This document shows, piece by piece, positions 10,465 to 18,938 of a stretch of 64,000 bases of DNA; positions within the stretch are counted from its first letter, which is position 1; every line of letters begins with the position of its first letter. The notes under the pieces are model-generated. The model was not told where the DNA came from. It saw only the letters and a list, made by a program, of their open reading frames with translations, and searched no databases. The translations under genes were made by a program, and so were the position numbers. The stretch covers positions 99,535 through 163,534 of the forward strand of contig NZ_OPYN01000150.1 of NCBI RefSeq assembly GCF_900277125.1, in the 5' to 3' direction. This DNA comes from Pseudomonas inefficax. GTDB lineage: Bacteria; Pseudomonadota; Gammaproteobacteria; Pseudomonadales; Pseudomonadaceae.

Positions 10465-10767
10465 TCAGACGATGGGGTCATGCACGGTCACCAGCTTGGT
10501 GCCATCCGGGAAGGTAGCTTCGACCTGCACGTCGTGAAGCATTTCGGCAATGCCAGGCATCACCTGCTCGCGGCGCAGTACTTCGCGCCCCAGGCTCATC
10601 AGTTCGGCGACGGTGCGGCCATCACGGGCGCCTTCGAGCACGGCGGCACTGATCAGCGCCACCGCTTCCGGGTAGTTGAGCTTCAGGCCGCGGGCCAGGC
10701 GCCGCTCCGCCAGCAGCGCGGCGGTGAACAGCAGCAGTTTGTCTTTCTCTCTCGGGGTCAGCTCCAT
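10465..10767 (-). CDS. ureA: Urease gamma subunit UreA
   Basis: The 100-residue gamma subunit, with the canonical [20 protein letters not shown] start, [13 protein letters not shown] and the [15 protein letters not shown]-terminus. Length and sequence are standard for the three-subunit bacterial urease. It lies 9 bp after ureD and 19 bp before ureB. Confidence 0.98.
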   Translation of the reverse strand: MELTPREKDKLLLFTAALLAERRLARGLKLNYPEAVALISAAVLEGARDGRTVAELMSLGREVLRREQVMPGIAEMLHDVQVEATFPDGTKLVTVHDPIV

Positions 10768-10776
10768 GGCGCTCTC

Positions 10777-11610
10777 TCAGGTGGCCCAGATACGCGGCGG
10801 GCAGGCCGGCAGGCCGAGGACGGCCGGGCGCAGCACATGCCACAGGCGTTGCAGGGTGCGTTGCAGGTGTTGGTTGTCATGGTCGAGCACGCGGATCACC
10901 AGCAACGACCCGAGCAGGGTCGCGCCGGCCGGGTTGGCCATCTCGTCGAACAGCGGGCGCACCAGCTCCAGCACGGCCTGATCGGCTGGTGCGGCGCAGA
11001 AAGTGGCCAGCAGCGGGTGCCCGCCAAGCTTGTCCAGGCGCCCGCCTTCGATGCGCAGGCGCTCGTGCAGGCCCACTTCGTCGGGCAGCTCGATATGCAG
11101 GCGGCTATCGACGGCACCGTAGTCGAAACGTTCGCCCATCACCGGACGCCCCAGGCAAAGGGTTTCCCAGGCCAGCAGGCGCGCGCCCGGTTCGAGGGTG
11201 AAACGGCTGTCGAGGCTGGCGCGGGCGCCGGAGAAGAAGATGCTGTCCTGCGGCAGCCACTCCAGGGTGCTGTCGGCGCCCAGATGAAAGCGCTGAGCCA
11301 GCCGCGCGGTCGGGCCGATGCTGCGGTAGAACTTGCTGGCGCCGGGCATGGTCAGCAGCGCGTGGCTGCCCGGTTCCAGCTTGATGTCCAGCTCCAGGCG
11401 GTCGCCGGCGACGATGCCGCCGGGTGGGTGCAGCACGTAGACATGGCACGGGGCACCTTCCGGATAGAACGGCCGCTGCACCAAAAGAGGTCCGAAATGC
11501 CGCCACGCACCAAGGCGGGTCACCTCGTCGCGCCTGACGAAGCGCAACTGCAGGTGAGCGCTCCAGCCTGCCTCGTCGTGTTGTTGTTCGATCTGCTCCG
11601 CGAGCGACAT
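10777..11610 (-). CDS. ureD: Urease accessory protein UreD
   Basis: A 277-residue scaffold protein that binds apo-urease and forms the tunnel for nickel together with UreF and UreG. Family motifs include GPLLVQRPFYPEG, LHPPGGIVAGDRL, LTMPGASKFYRS and WLPQDSIFFSGA. The start at 11610 (MSLAEQIEQ) has CAGGGG seven bases upstream and matches the usual length; the longer in-frame start at 11661 is less likely. It is the first gene of the operon. Confidence 0.95.
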   Translation of the reverse strand: MSLAEQIEQQHDEAGWSAHLQLRFVRRDEVTRLGAWRHFGPLLVQRPFYPEGAPCHVYVLHPPGGIVAGDRLELDIKLEPGSHALLTMPGASKFYRSIGPTARLAQRFHLGADSTLEWLPQDSIFFSGARASLDSRFTLEPGARLLAWETLCLGRPVMGERFDYGAVDSRLHIELPDEVGLHERLRIEGGRLDKLGGHPLLATFCAAPADQAVLELVRPLFDEMANPAGATLLGSLLVIRVLDHDNQHLQRTLQRLWHVLRPAVLGLPACPPRIWAT

Positions 11611-11716
11611 CCTGCGGCCCCTGAAATCCGTGGCCTGCTGGCCGTTTAGAGGGTCAGGCACGCACGGCTACGGCGCGCGCGGCCTGACCACTCGATCAAA
11701 TTCGCAGGCTGGATAT

Positions 11717-11732
11717 AGCAGGTTGCGGGCCA
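11717..11732 (-). promoter_or_regulatory. Possible sigma-54 promoter for the urease operon
   Basis: On the minus strand TGGCCCGCAACCTGCT matches the -24/-12 consensus TGGCACG-N4-TTGCW at 10 of 12 defined positions, with the invariant GG and GC 10 bp apart. It lies about 107 bp upstream of ureD. Nitrogen control through NtrC and RpoN is known for ure operons in related bacteria. No convincing NtrC dyad was found upstream. Confidence 0.4.
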
Positions 11733-11904
11733 ACTCCGCAGGTGAACGCAGATGAAACTTTTGCCACAGCCGCTCTGGCATAGGGCATACAGGGAGATGG
11801 CGCACAAAGCGGGGGCGCACTCAAGCCCTGTTTAGGTGCTGGACCGAGAGAATGCTGGGGCCGCTATGCGGCCCATCGCCGGCAAGCCAGCTCCCACAGG
11901 GATC

Positions 11905-12273
11905 GCGCAAGTCTTGAGGGCAGCCCGGTCGGGGTGGGAGCAACTGTCTTGCTCAATTTCTAAAAGCTGGCGCGATCCCTGTGGGAGCGGGCGCGCCCGC
12001 GAACACGGGCGAAGCCCGTGCCATCCACCGCGTCGCCTGTTTCGCGGGCTTGCTCGCTCCCACAGGTACTGCGCATGGCTTGACGTCAGCGCGGTCGGGG
12101 TGGGAGCAACTGTCTTGCTCAATTTCTAAAAGCTGGCGCGACCCCTGTGGGAGCGGGCGCGCCCGCGAACACGGGCGAAGCCCGTGCCATCCACCGCGTC
12201 GCCTGTTTCGCGGGCTTGCCCGCTCCCACAGGTACTGCGCAAGTCTTGAGGGCAGCGCGGTCGGGGTGGGAGC
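11905..12273. repeat. 166-bp tandem repeat, about 2.2 copies
   Basis: A unit beginning gcgcaagtcttgagggcagc recurs at 11905, 12071 and 12237, exactly 166 bp apart. Copies 1 and 2 are near identical over the stretch with cggtcggggtgggagcaact, and each contains an inverted REP-like pair (gggagcgggcgcgcccgcga ... gcgggcttgc(t/c)cgctccc). The third copy is cut after 37 bp and runs into an ordinary REP (ttgccggcgatgggct). The rest of the 11611-12320 gap holds another REP at ~11860-11900 and no gene that I can support. Confidence 0.9.
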
Positions 12274-12320
12274 TGGCTTGCCGGCGATGGGCTACGCAGC
12301 AGCCCTACAAGTGAGGAAAC

Positions 12321-13235
12321 TCAGTAATCGAAGCGGTCCACCGCACGCCGGCGCTCGTTGTCGTCGCGCCGGTCATAGATTGCTGTGGTCTGGATGTTCG
12401 CGTGATGCGCCAGCTTCTGCGCAATGGACAGGTCGTGCTCTTCGATAACCCGGGTGATGAACGCCCGACGGAAGTCATGCGGCATGATCTTCACGCCCAC
12501 CTGCGCACCACGCTGGCGGGCGATGTAGTAAATGGCATGCTTGGTGATACGCGCCCGAGTGATATGACTGCCGCGGCGGATGCGGTTGAACAGGAACGGG
12601 TCGTCCTCGGCCCCTGCCGGCAAGTCCTGGCGGCGCAGGTCCAGCCAGGCCTGCAACTTCTCGAACGCCCATGGCGGGGCGTACTTGATCAGCTGGCGGT
12701 TGCCCTTGCCTAGCACCTGCAGGCTGCGCGCCTCGAAGTCGACCTGGTCCAGGTCGATGTCCACCGATTCCGACTTGCGCATGCCGGTACCGTAAAGCAA
12801 GGCGATGATCGCCGCGTCACGCACACCCTGCGGCCGTGGATCGGCCGCACACACATCCATCAGCTCGCGAATCAGGCTGCGACGCAGGTTGCGCCCCGGC
12901 GGAAGCCGGCTGCCAGTGTCCGGCTTGACCTCGCGAATGCGCAGCAACTGCTCGTGATCGATCAGGCCCTGGCGCCAGGCTTCGTTCATCACACCGCGGA
13001 TGGCGTTGACGTACAGCGACGAGCTGTTGGGGGCATAACCGTCGGCACGCAGCGCCGCCACCAGGGCGATCACATGGCCGGGCTCCAGCCGATGCCAGGG
13101 CACATCGACGATATTGCAGTCGACAAAACCCAGCCGGTCGGCAGCGTCCTGAAGGATGTAGCGCATGGTTTGCTGGCTGGATGGGGCCAGGCGGGCCATG
13201 TACTGCAGCAGTGGATTTTTCGAGAGGTCGGACAA
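12321..13235 (-). CDS. Stand-alone tyrosine recombinase (site-specific integrase)
   Basis: A 304-residue tyrosine recombinase. The N-terminal core-binding SAM-like domain covers ~1-110 (NPLLQYMARLAPSSQQTMRY). The catalytic domain carries Arg in YGTGMRKSE, Lys in VLGKGNRQ, the HDFRRAFIT motif (HxxR), His in LAHHANIQTTAIYDRR and the nucleophile Tyr in that last motif. The start is probably TTG at 13235, with AGGA eight bases upstream; no ATG lies near the domain start. No phage or element genes adjoin it, so it may be a resident XerC/D-like enzyme. It faces the 166-bp tandem repeat. Confidence 0.88.
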   Translation of the reverse strand: MSDLSKNPLLQYMARLAPSSQQTMRYILQDAADRLGFVDCNIVDVPWHRLEPGHVIALVAALRADGYAPNSSSLYVNAIRGVMNEAWRQGLIDHEQLLRIREVKPDTGSRLPPGRNLRRSLIRELMDVCAADPRPQGVRDAAIIALLYGTGMRKSESVDIDLDQVDFEARSLQVLGKGNRQLIKYAPPWAFEKLQAWLDLRRQDLPAGAEDDPFLFNRIRRGSHITRARITKHAIYYIARQRGAQVGVKIMPHDFRRAFITRVIEEHDLSIAQKLAHHANIQTTAIYDRRDDNERRRAVDRFDY

Positions 13236-13449
13236 AACGTGAATCCTGTAGCGAAGCGTTGGCCAGCGGTGAACGGGCCAAACCCTGAAGCAAGTCAATA
13301 CGACATACAAGCAGGTCAAAAAAACAGCAGGATACGCATGTCATTCTGACCCGAAGAGGTGCCATCACCTTGATATGCAAGGGGTTTGAAGTTGGCACGG
13401 ATCATGATCTTACCCCAATTGAGCCTACTGAACGAACGAAGGTCCGCCC

Positions 13450-14631
13450 ATGCTTGTGCAGCCGATCGATTCACGTCCACGACAGGCCGTCTGGGGCCTG
13501 GGTTTCCGCCCATTCTTCCTGGGGGGCAGTTTGTTCGCGCTACTTGCCTTGCTGTTGTGGGCCGGCGTGCTGGCCGGGGCACTGGCGCCCACGCCCCCCG
13601 GCGGCATGCTCGCCTGGCACCGCCACGAGATGCTCTATGGTTTCGCTGTAGCCATCATCGCGGGCTTCCTGCTAACTGCAGTGCAGAACTGGAGCGGTAT
13701 CCCGGGTTTGAGCGGGCGCGCGCTGCAGGGCTTGTTCCTGCTTTGGCTGTTGGGCCGGGCGAGTTGGTTCCTGCCGTTACCGGGCAGCTTGCTGGTAGTT
13801 GTCGAGGGCAGCTTCCTGCCACTGGTGGCACTGGCCCTGGCACGGCCGATCGTGCAGCGGCGCTTGCGTAACAACTACCCGATCGTCGGCCTGGTGCTGC
13901 TGATCGCCGCCTGCCAGTGGCTGACCTTGGTCGGTTGGCTGCGCCAGGACGAACTGTGGCAGCGCCGCGGGGTGTTTGCCGGGTTGTGGCTGGTGGCCGC
14001 GATGATGACCGTGCTCGGCGGGCGGGTGATCCCGTTCTTCACCCGGCGCGGCCTGGGCAACATGGCCCCGGCCCCTGCCCGCCCCTGGCTGGACCGGGCA
14101 TGCCTGCTGCTGAGCGTGGCGGTACCGCTGGCCTTTGCCTCCGGCGCGGCCGATACGCCGCGTATCGGCCTTGCGGTACTGTTCGGCGCCTTGTTCACCC
14201 TGCATACGGCCCGCCTGGCCTTGTGGCATGACCGTGGTTTGTGGCGGGTGCCCCTGCTGTGGTCGCTGCACCTGGCCTATGCCTGGATTGCCATTGCCTG
14301 CCTGGGCATGGCGTTGTGGCATGCCGGGGTGGCAGTGAGCCCGAGCCTGGTGACTCATGCCTTGACCGTGGGTGCCATGAGCGGCTTGATCCTGGCGATG
14401 ATGGCACGGGTCAGCCTGGGCCACACCGGCAGGCCGCTGCACGTGCCGACCAGCATTGCCTGGGCCTTTGCCTTGATCCAACTGGCGGCGCTGGCAAGGG
14501 TGGTGCTGCCGTTGTTCACACCGCTCGGGGTGAGCCTTTCGGTCGTGTGCTGGAGCCTGGCGCTACTGCTGTTCCTGCGTCACTACCTGCCCATCCTGCT
14601 GCGGCCACGGGCTGACGGTATGCCGGGCTAG
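13450..14631 (+). CDS. nnrS: NnrS family membrane protein
   Basis: A 393-residue haem-copper membrane protein with about 12 hydrophobic helices, linked to protection from nitrosative stress. Family motifs include the N-terminal GLGFRPFFLGGSLFALLAL, GGMLAWHRHEMLYGFAVAIIAGFLLTAVQNW with conserved His residues, GRVIPFFTRRG, and LTVGAMSGLILAMMARVSLGHTGR. NnrS genes are often under NO-responsive control, but I saw no convincing FNR/DNR-type site upstream. It is monocistronic, with a REP pair behind it. Confidence 0.93.
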   Translation: MLVQPIDSRPRQAVWGLGFRPFFLGGSLFALLALLLWAGVLAGALAPTPPGGMLAWHRHEMLYGFAVAIIAGFLLTAVQNWSGIPGLSGRALQGLFLLWLLGRASWFLPLPGSLLVVVEGSFLPLVALALARPIVQRRLRNNYPIVGLVLLIAACQWLTLVGWLRQDELWQRRGVFAGLWLVAAMMTVLGGRVIPFFTRRGLGNMAPAPARPWLDRACLLLSVAVPLAFASGAADTPRIGLAVLFGALFTLHTARLALWHDRGLWRVPLLWSLHLAYAWIAIACLGMALWHAGVAVSPSLVTHALTVGAMSGLILAMMARVSLGHTGRPLHVPTSIAWAFALIQLAALARVVLPLFTPLGVSLSVVCWSLALLLFLRHYLPILLRPRADGMPG

Positions 14632-14645
14632 CCTTGATGCCCAGA

Positions 14646-14767
14646 TTGGGGTCGCTTTGCGGCGCATCGCCGACAAGCCAGCTCCCAACCTCGACTGCAT
14701 CGACCTCAAGCATTGTGCAGTACCTGTGGGAGCCGGCTTGCCGGCGATGGGCTGCGAAGCAGCCCCA
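14646..14767. repeat. REP pair after nnrS
   Basis: Two imperfect inverted REP units (gcatcgccgacaagccagct at ~14662 and the opposing agccggcttgccggcgatgg at ~14731), with flanking tgggg...cagcccca. It is located between convergent nnrS and the helicase gene. Confidence 0.75.
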
Positions 14768-14804
14768 AGTTCTCAGCGCAAATGCATAAGTTGCCGGGGC
14801 CGCG

Positions 14805-17066
14805 CTAACCTTCCGGCGTCGGCCACCACCCTGGGAACATCTGCTGCACCCGGGGTTCGGCGAAGCGCTCGTCGATCAGAACCAGTACGCCACGGTCCTG
14901 GTCGCCCCGGATGACCCGGCCTGCCGCCTGGATGACCTTGCGCACGCCCGGGTAAAGATAGGCGTAATCGAACCCCGCACCAAACTGCCGCCCCAGACGC
15001 TGCTTGAACTGCTCGTTGACCGGGTTGACCTGGGGTAGCCCGAGGGTGGCGACAAACGCGCCGATCAGCCGCGTACCCGGCAAGTCCACCCCCTCCCCGA
15101 ACGCACCGCCCAGCACCGCAAAGCCCACCCCGCGGCCATCCGCCACAAAACGGTCGAGAAAGCCCTGACGAGCTGCTTCGTCCATGCCCGGTTCCTGGGC
15201 CCACATGGGTATCTGTGCATGCCGTTCGGCCAGCAGCGCGGCCACCTGTTGCAGGTATTCGAAACTGCTGAAGAACGCCAGGTAGTTGCCCGGCATGCGC
15301 TCATACTGGCGGGCAATCAGCTCTACGATCGGCGCCAGCGAAGCCTGGCGTTGCTGGTAACGGGTGGATACCTGGCTGGCGATACGCACTTCCAGCTGTT
15401 CTGCACGAAACGGCGCGGCCACTTCCAGCCAGGCGGTATCCGCCGGCATGCCCAGCAGGTCACTGTAAAAATGCCGGGGGCTCAGCGTGGCGGAAAACAG
15501 CGTCACGCTGCGCGCCGCCTGCATGCGCGGGCCCAACAGCCGCGCCGGGGTGACATTGCGCAGGCACAAGGTGGCCAGCCGCCGCTTGCGCGGGCCCTGG
15601 CGTTGGCTGATGTCGAACAGGAAATGCTCGTCGAACAGCTCGGCAACCCGGCTGAACTGCAACGCTTGGTAGAAGAACTGCAGCACCTGCGGGTCCACTT
15701 GCGCAGGCGCCTGGTTCATCTGTTCCTGGATCAGCCCGATGCATTGCTGCAAGGCACGCAGCAAAGCGTCTGGCAGCGACTCGCTGGCCTGGTACGGCGC
15801 GCGCTGCTCCTTGTAGAGGGCGTTCCACTGCCGGTTCAGCCGGTCCAGCGCACCGGTCAGCCCGCGCGGTTTGCTCTGGCGCAGGGCCAGCAACTGGCCT
15901 TGGTCGAGGCTGGCGCTGTACATGCCGCGGCCGCGCTCGACCAGGTTGTGCGCCTCGTCCACCAGCACCGCGACCCGCCACTGGTTGGCCTGGGTCAGGC
16001 CGAACAACAAGGCATGGGCATCGAAGTAGTAGTTGTAGTCCGCCACCAGCACATCTACCCAGCGCGCCATTTCCTGGCCCAGATAATAAGGGCACACCTG
16101 GTGCGCCAGGGCTACTTCGCGCAGCTGGGCTCGGTCGAGCAGGGGCAACTCTGCCGCCGCCGCACGCGCGGCGGGCAGGCGATCGTAGAAGCCTGCGGCC
16201 AAGGGGCAGGATTCGCCATGGCAGGCCTTGTCGGGGTGCTCGCAGGCTTTGTCGCGGGCGATCAGCTCCAGCGTGCGCAAGGCCGGCTGCGGCGTGGCAT
16301 CGGTGATCTGGCGCATGGCATCCAGGGCCAGCGCCCGGCCCGGGGTCTTGGCCGTGAGAAAGAACAGCTTGTCCAGTTGCTGCGGCGCCATGGCCTTGAG
16401 CAGGGGGAACAAGGTACCAAGGGTCTTGCCAATTCCGGTACTGGCCTGCGCCATCAGGCAACGGCCGGTGCTCACCGCCTTGTACAGGGTTTCTGCCAGT
16501 TGTCGCTGGCCTTGGCGGAACACCGGATAAGGGAAGCCCAGGGCATGCAGGCCGTGGTTACGCTCGGCCAGGCGCTGCTCCTGCCCTTGTGCCCAAGCCA
16601 GAAAGCGTTGGCACTGGGTTTCGAAGAAGGCCTGCAGTTCGGCAGCCGTGCAGTGTTCATTGATCAGCGTCTGGCCATCGCTGTCCACGTCAAGATAAAC
16701 CAGCGCCACCTCGATGGCCGGCAGTTGCCGTGTCTGGCACATCAACCAGCCGTAGACCTTGGCCTGCGCCCAGTGCAGCTGGCGATGGTTGGCCGGCTGG
16801 CGCGATAGGTCGCCACGGTGGGTCTTGATCTCTTCCAGGCGGTTGCAGGCGGGGTCGTAACCGTCGGCGCGGCCACGTACCTTCAGGGTTTGGAACTGGC
16901 CTTCGAGGGCAATTTCCGACTCATAGCCCGCACCGCGTCGCGCCACCACCCGCCGATGCCCCTCAATCCCTTCCTGGGCGGTGGGTGATGGGGTGAAGCG
17001 CAGGTCCAGGTCACCGACCTTGGCGCTGAATTCGCACAAGGCACGTACCGCCACGCTGTAGCTCAC
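14805..17066 (-). CDS. ATP-dependent helicase of the DEAD_2/Fe-S family with N-terminal RecB-like nuclease domain
   Basis: A 753-residue protein. Residues ~60-190 resemble a PD-(D/E)xK nuclease (VRGRADGYDP, LEEIKTHRG, QAKVYGWLM). Walker A is QASTGIGKTLG, Walker B is VLVDEAHNL (DEAH), and four cysteines that could bind an Fe-S cluster lie between (CEHPDKAC, ESCPL, QVCPYYLG). C-terminal helicase motifs include QAAGRVIRGDQDRG. The order resembles XPD/DinG-like helicases with a fused Cas4/RecB-type domain. The start is GTG at 17066, overlapping the upstream nuclease gene's stop by 4 bp (GTGA). Longer upstream reading is shadow of that gene. Confidence 0.88.
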   Translation of the reverse strand: MSYSVAVRALCEFSAKVGDLDLRFTPSPTAQEGIEGHRRVVARRGAGYESEIALEGQFQTLKVRGRADGYDPACNRLEEIKTHRGDLSRQPANHRQLHWAQAKVYGWLMCQTRQLPAIEVALVYLDVDSDGQTLINEHCTAAELQAFFETQCQRFLAWAQGQEQRLAERNHGLHALGFPYPVFRQGQRQLAETLYKAVSTGRCLMAQASTGIGKTLGTLFPLLKAMAPQQLDKLFFLTAKTPGRALALDAMRQITDATPQPALRTLELIARDKACEHPDKACHGESCPLAAGFYDRLPAARAAAAELPLLDRAQLREVALAHQVCPYYLGQEMARWVDVLVADYNYYFDAHALLFGLTQANQWRVAVLVDEAHNLVERGRGMYSASLDQGQLLALRQSKPRGLTGALDRLNRQWNALYKEQRAPYQASESLPDALLRALQQCIGLIQEQMNQAPAQVDPQVLQFFYQALQFSRVAELFDEHFLFDISQRQGPRKRRLATLCLRNVTPARLLGPRMQAARSVTLFSATLSPRHFYSDLLGMPADTAWLEVAAPFRAEQLEVRIASQVSTRYQQRQASLAPIVELIARQYERMPGNYLAFFSSFEYLQQVAALLAERHAQIPMWAQEPGMDEAARQGFLDRFVADGRGVGFAVLGGAFGEGVDLPGTRLIGAFVATLGLPQVNPVNEQFKQRLGRQFGAGFDYAYLYPGVRKVIQAAGRVIRGDQDRGVLVLIDERFAEPRVQQMFPGWWPTPEG

Positions 17067-18712
17067 GGCGTTTCGCTCCAGCGCACATGGCACACCGCGA
17101 CAGGCAAGCCGTGGGCCCGGCAAAACTCCAGCCAGCGCAACTGGTTGTCCTGCAGGCGGTCGCCGGGGCCCTTGACCTCGACCATGCGGTAGCGCCCCTG
17201 CTCGGGCCAGAACTGGATCAGGTCGGGCATGCCGGCGCGGTTGTTGCGAATATCCTGCAGCAGGCGCAGGAAGCACTGTTTCAAATGGGCCGCCGGCAGG
17301 CAGGCCAGGGCTTGCTCAAGCAATTGCTCACTGAGCATGGACCAGAACACGAACGGAGACTGCAGGCCTTGCTTGGCGGCGTAGCAGTCGAGAATCGCCC
17401 GGTGATGGCTGCCATCTTCGAGCCGCCCCAGGCAACGCTCGAACAGAGCACTGCGGCGTTGCTGGAAGTCGCCGTCGTGCAGGTCCTGTGGGGCGGCCTG
17501 GAACGGGTTGAAGAACGCGCCAGGGACCGGGGCGAAGATCGCCTCCCAGCACAGCAGGCCGAACAGGCTGTTGAACAGCGTGTTCTCCACGTAATGCACA
17601 TGTCCACCGGCTTCGGCCAGGTACTGGCGCACCGCCTCCTCCACACCCAGCGCTGCCAGTTTCCGGGGCAGCTCCAGCTCGATCAGTTCCAGGGGCGCGA
17701 CACGCTGGCGCCGCTGTGGCGGGCCACCGAGTTTGCGCGCCAGGCGCGGCAACATACGTTCCAGCGCCTGCACTTCCAGGGCATTGGCCGGTGCCGCGGC
17801 CAGTTGCAGCGCCAGCGCATGGGCCTGGGGCCACTGCTCGCTGCGCTCCAGCACCCGCACCTGGCGGATGCGCGCCTGGGCATGGCTGCACTGCCTGTAT
17901 ACGGCCATGGCCTGCGCCCAGTCGCCCAGGCGTTCGCATTGCTGGCCCAGGGCGAATTGCAGGCGCGCATGGCGCCGGGCCAGCCACGGGTTGTCGCTGC
18001 GCAGGCCCTGCATGGCTGCCAGGATCGACTGCGGGTCGTCGCCCTGCTCCAGGCGCTCGGCGCACTGGTGCAAGGCCATGGCCAGGTCGACTTCGGCACG
18101 TTGCTGCAGGGCACGCGAATCGGTGCTGAACGGCACCTGTTCGTAGCGCAACAGGCCGAGGTCGGCGAGGACGAAGTCCGACCAGGACTGGTACAGGTTG
18201 CCGAAGAACAGCAGGCGCATGCGGTCGCACAAAGGTTGCAGACACCATTGGAGGATGCGCATGCCGCTGTCCGGGAACCACTCGGCCAATGACCGGGCTT
18301 GCAGGGCCAAGGGCTGCAGTTGTGCAAGCAGATCATGCTTGGCGGCGCGGGGCCGGCTCAGCTGCGGGGCAAAACAACGGGCAAGTTCGTCCTTGCGCAG
18401 CAGGGCGAACAATTGTTCCAGCGCCAGATGCGCGGGTTCCCGTACCCAGCCGAGGGCCAGCAACGGCTGCAGGGCCTGCCCGGTATCGCCGATTTCGGCA
18501 TAATCGAGGCGGTCGCTGCGAAACAGCTCGCCCTTGCGCATGACCATGCGCACCATCAGGGCCTGCGCCGGGGCGTCCAGTTGGCCGAAGGTGCGGATGA
18601 AAGCGAGCTCCTGATCGTCGAGCAGGTCTTCGTAGCGCTGTTCGACCCATAGCAGCACCTGGCGGAAATTGTGCAGGTAATAGAACGGGTCGTCGACGGA
18701 ATGGGCGATCAC
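17063..18712 (-). CDS. VRR-NUC domain nuclease (FAN1-like)
   Basis: A 549-residue protein with a C-terminal VRR-NUC domain. The nuclease motif reads GMPDLIQFW ... MVEVKGPGDRLQDNQ, with the D/ExK residues intact, near residues 490-530. The N-terminal region is helical (DDPFYYLHNFRQVLLWVEQRY), matching bacterial FAN1-type enzymes, which are structure-specific nucleases able to cut near DNA interstrand crosslinks. It overlaps the helicase gene by 4 bp, so the two are probably a DNA-repair pair. The start codon is GTG at 18712. Confidence 0.9.
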   Translation of the reverse strand: MIAHSVDDPFYYLHNFRQVLLWVEQRYEDLLDDQELAFIRTFGQLDAPAQALMVRMVMRKGELFRSDRLDYAEIGDTGQALQPLLALGWVREPAHLALEQLFALLRKDELARCFAPQLSRPRAAKHDLLAQLQPLALQARSLAEWFPDSGMRILQWCLQPLCDRMRLLFFGNLYQSWSDFVLADLGLLRYEQVPFSTDSRALQQRAEVDLAMALHQCAERLEQGDDPQSILAAMQGLRSDNPWLARRHARLQFALGQQCERLGDWAQAMAVYRQCSHAQARIRQVRVLERSEQWPQAHALALQLAAAPANALEVQALERMLPRLARKLGGPPQRRQRVAPLELIELELPRKLAALGVEEAVRQYLAEAGGHVHYVENTLFNSLFGLLCWEAIFAPVPGAFFNPFQAAPQDLHDGDFQQRRSALFERCLGRLEDGSHHRAILDCYAAKQGLQSPFVFWSMLSEQLLEQALACLPAAHLKQCFLRLLQDIRNNRAGMPDLIQFWPEQGRYRMVEVKGPGDRLQDNQLRWLEFCRAHGLPVAVCHVRWSETP

Positions 18713-18826
18713 GGGATGGGTCAGGCAGCTGGAATGGATACTGGTTATACATACAGATCAGCATGCATGGCAAGTGCCGTGGGTCAGCTCAACGATAAGC
18801 TATCGGCTTGGGGGCTGCTTTGCAGC

Positions 18827-18916
18827 CCAATCGCGACGCAAGGCCGCTCCCACAGGTATTGCAGTGCTGCTGAAACCCGCGCGATACCTGTGGGAGCGGC
18901 CTTGCGTCGCGATTGG
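18827..18916. repeat. Inverted REP pair upstream of VRR-NUC gene
   Basis: Two perfect 33-nt inverted arms (18827-18859 and 18884-18916; ccaatcgcgacgcaaggccg ...) with a 24-bp centre. It is the same family as the pair at 5901, located just after the MFS gene's stop. Confidence 0.85.
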
Positions 18917-18938
18917 GGCGCAAAGCGCCCCCCAGAAT

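Noticed and set aside
11905..12273. Possible CRISPR array
   Set aside because: The unit is 166 bp, is a tandem duplication with near-identical content throughout, and has no repeat-spacer alternation or cas genes.
12321..13235. The lone tyrosine recombinase as the integrase of the 35-44.6 kb island
   Set aside because: It lies more than 20 kb away, outside the repeats, with unrelated genes between, and nothing links it to the LysR tail sequence. It could act in trans, but there is no evidence.
13366..13385. Possible Anr/Dnr box before nnrS (ccttgatatgcaagg)
   Set aside because: It has only five paired bases per arm, the wrong spacing, and does not fit TTGAT-N4-ATCAA.
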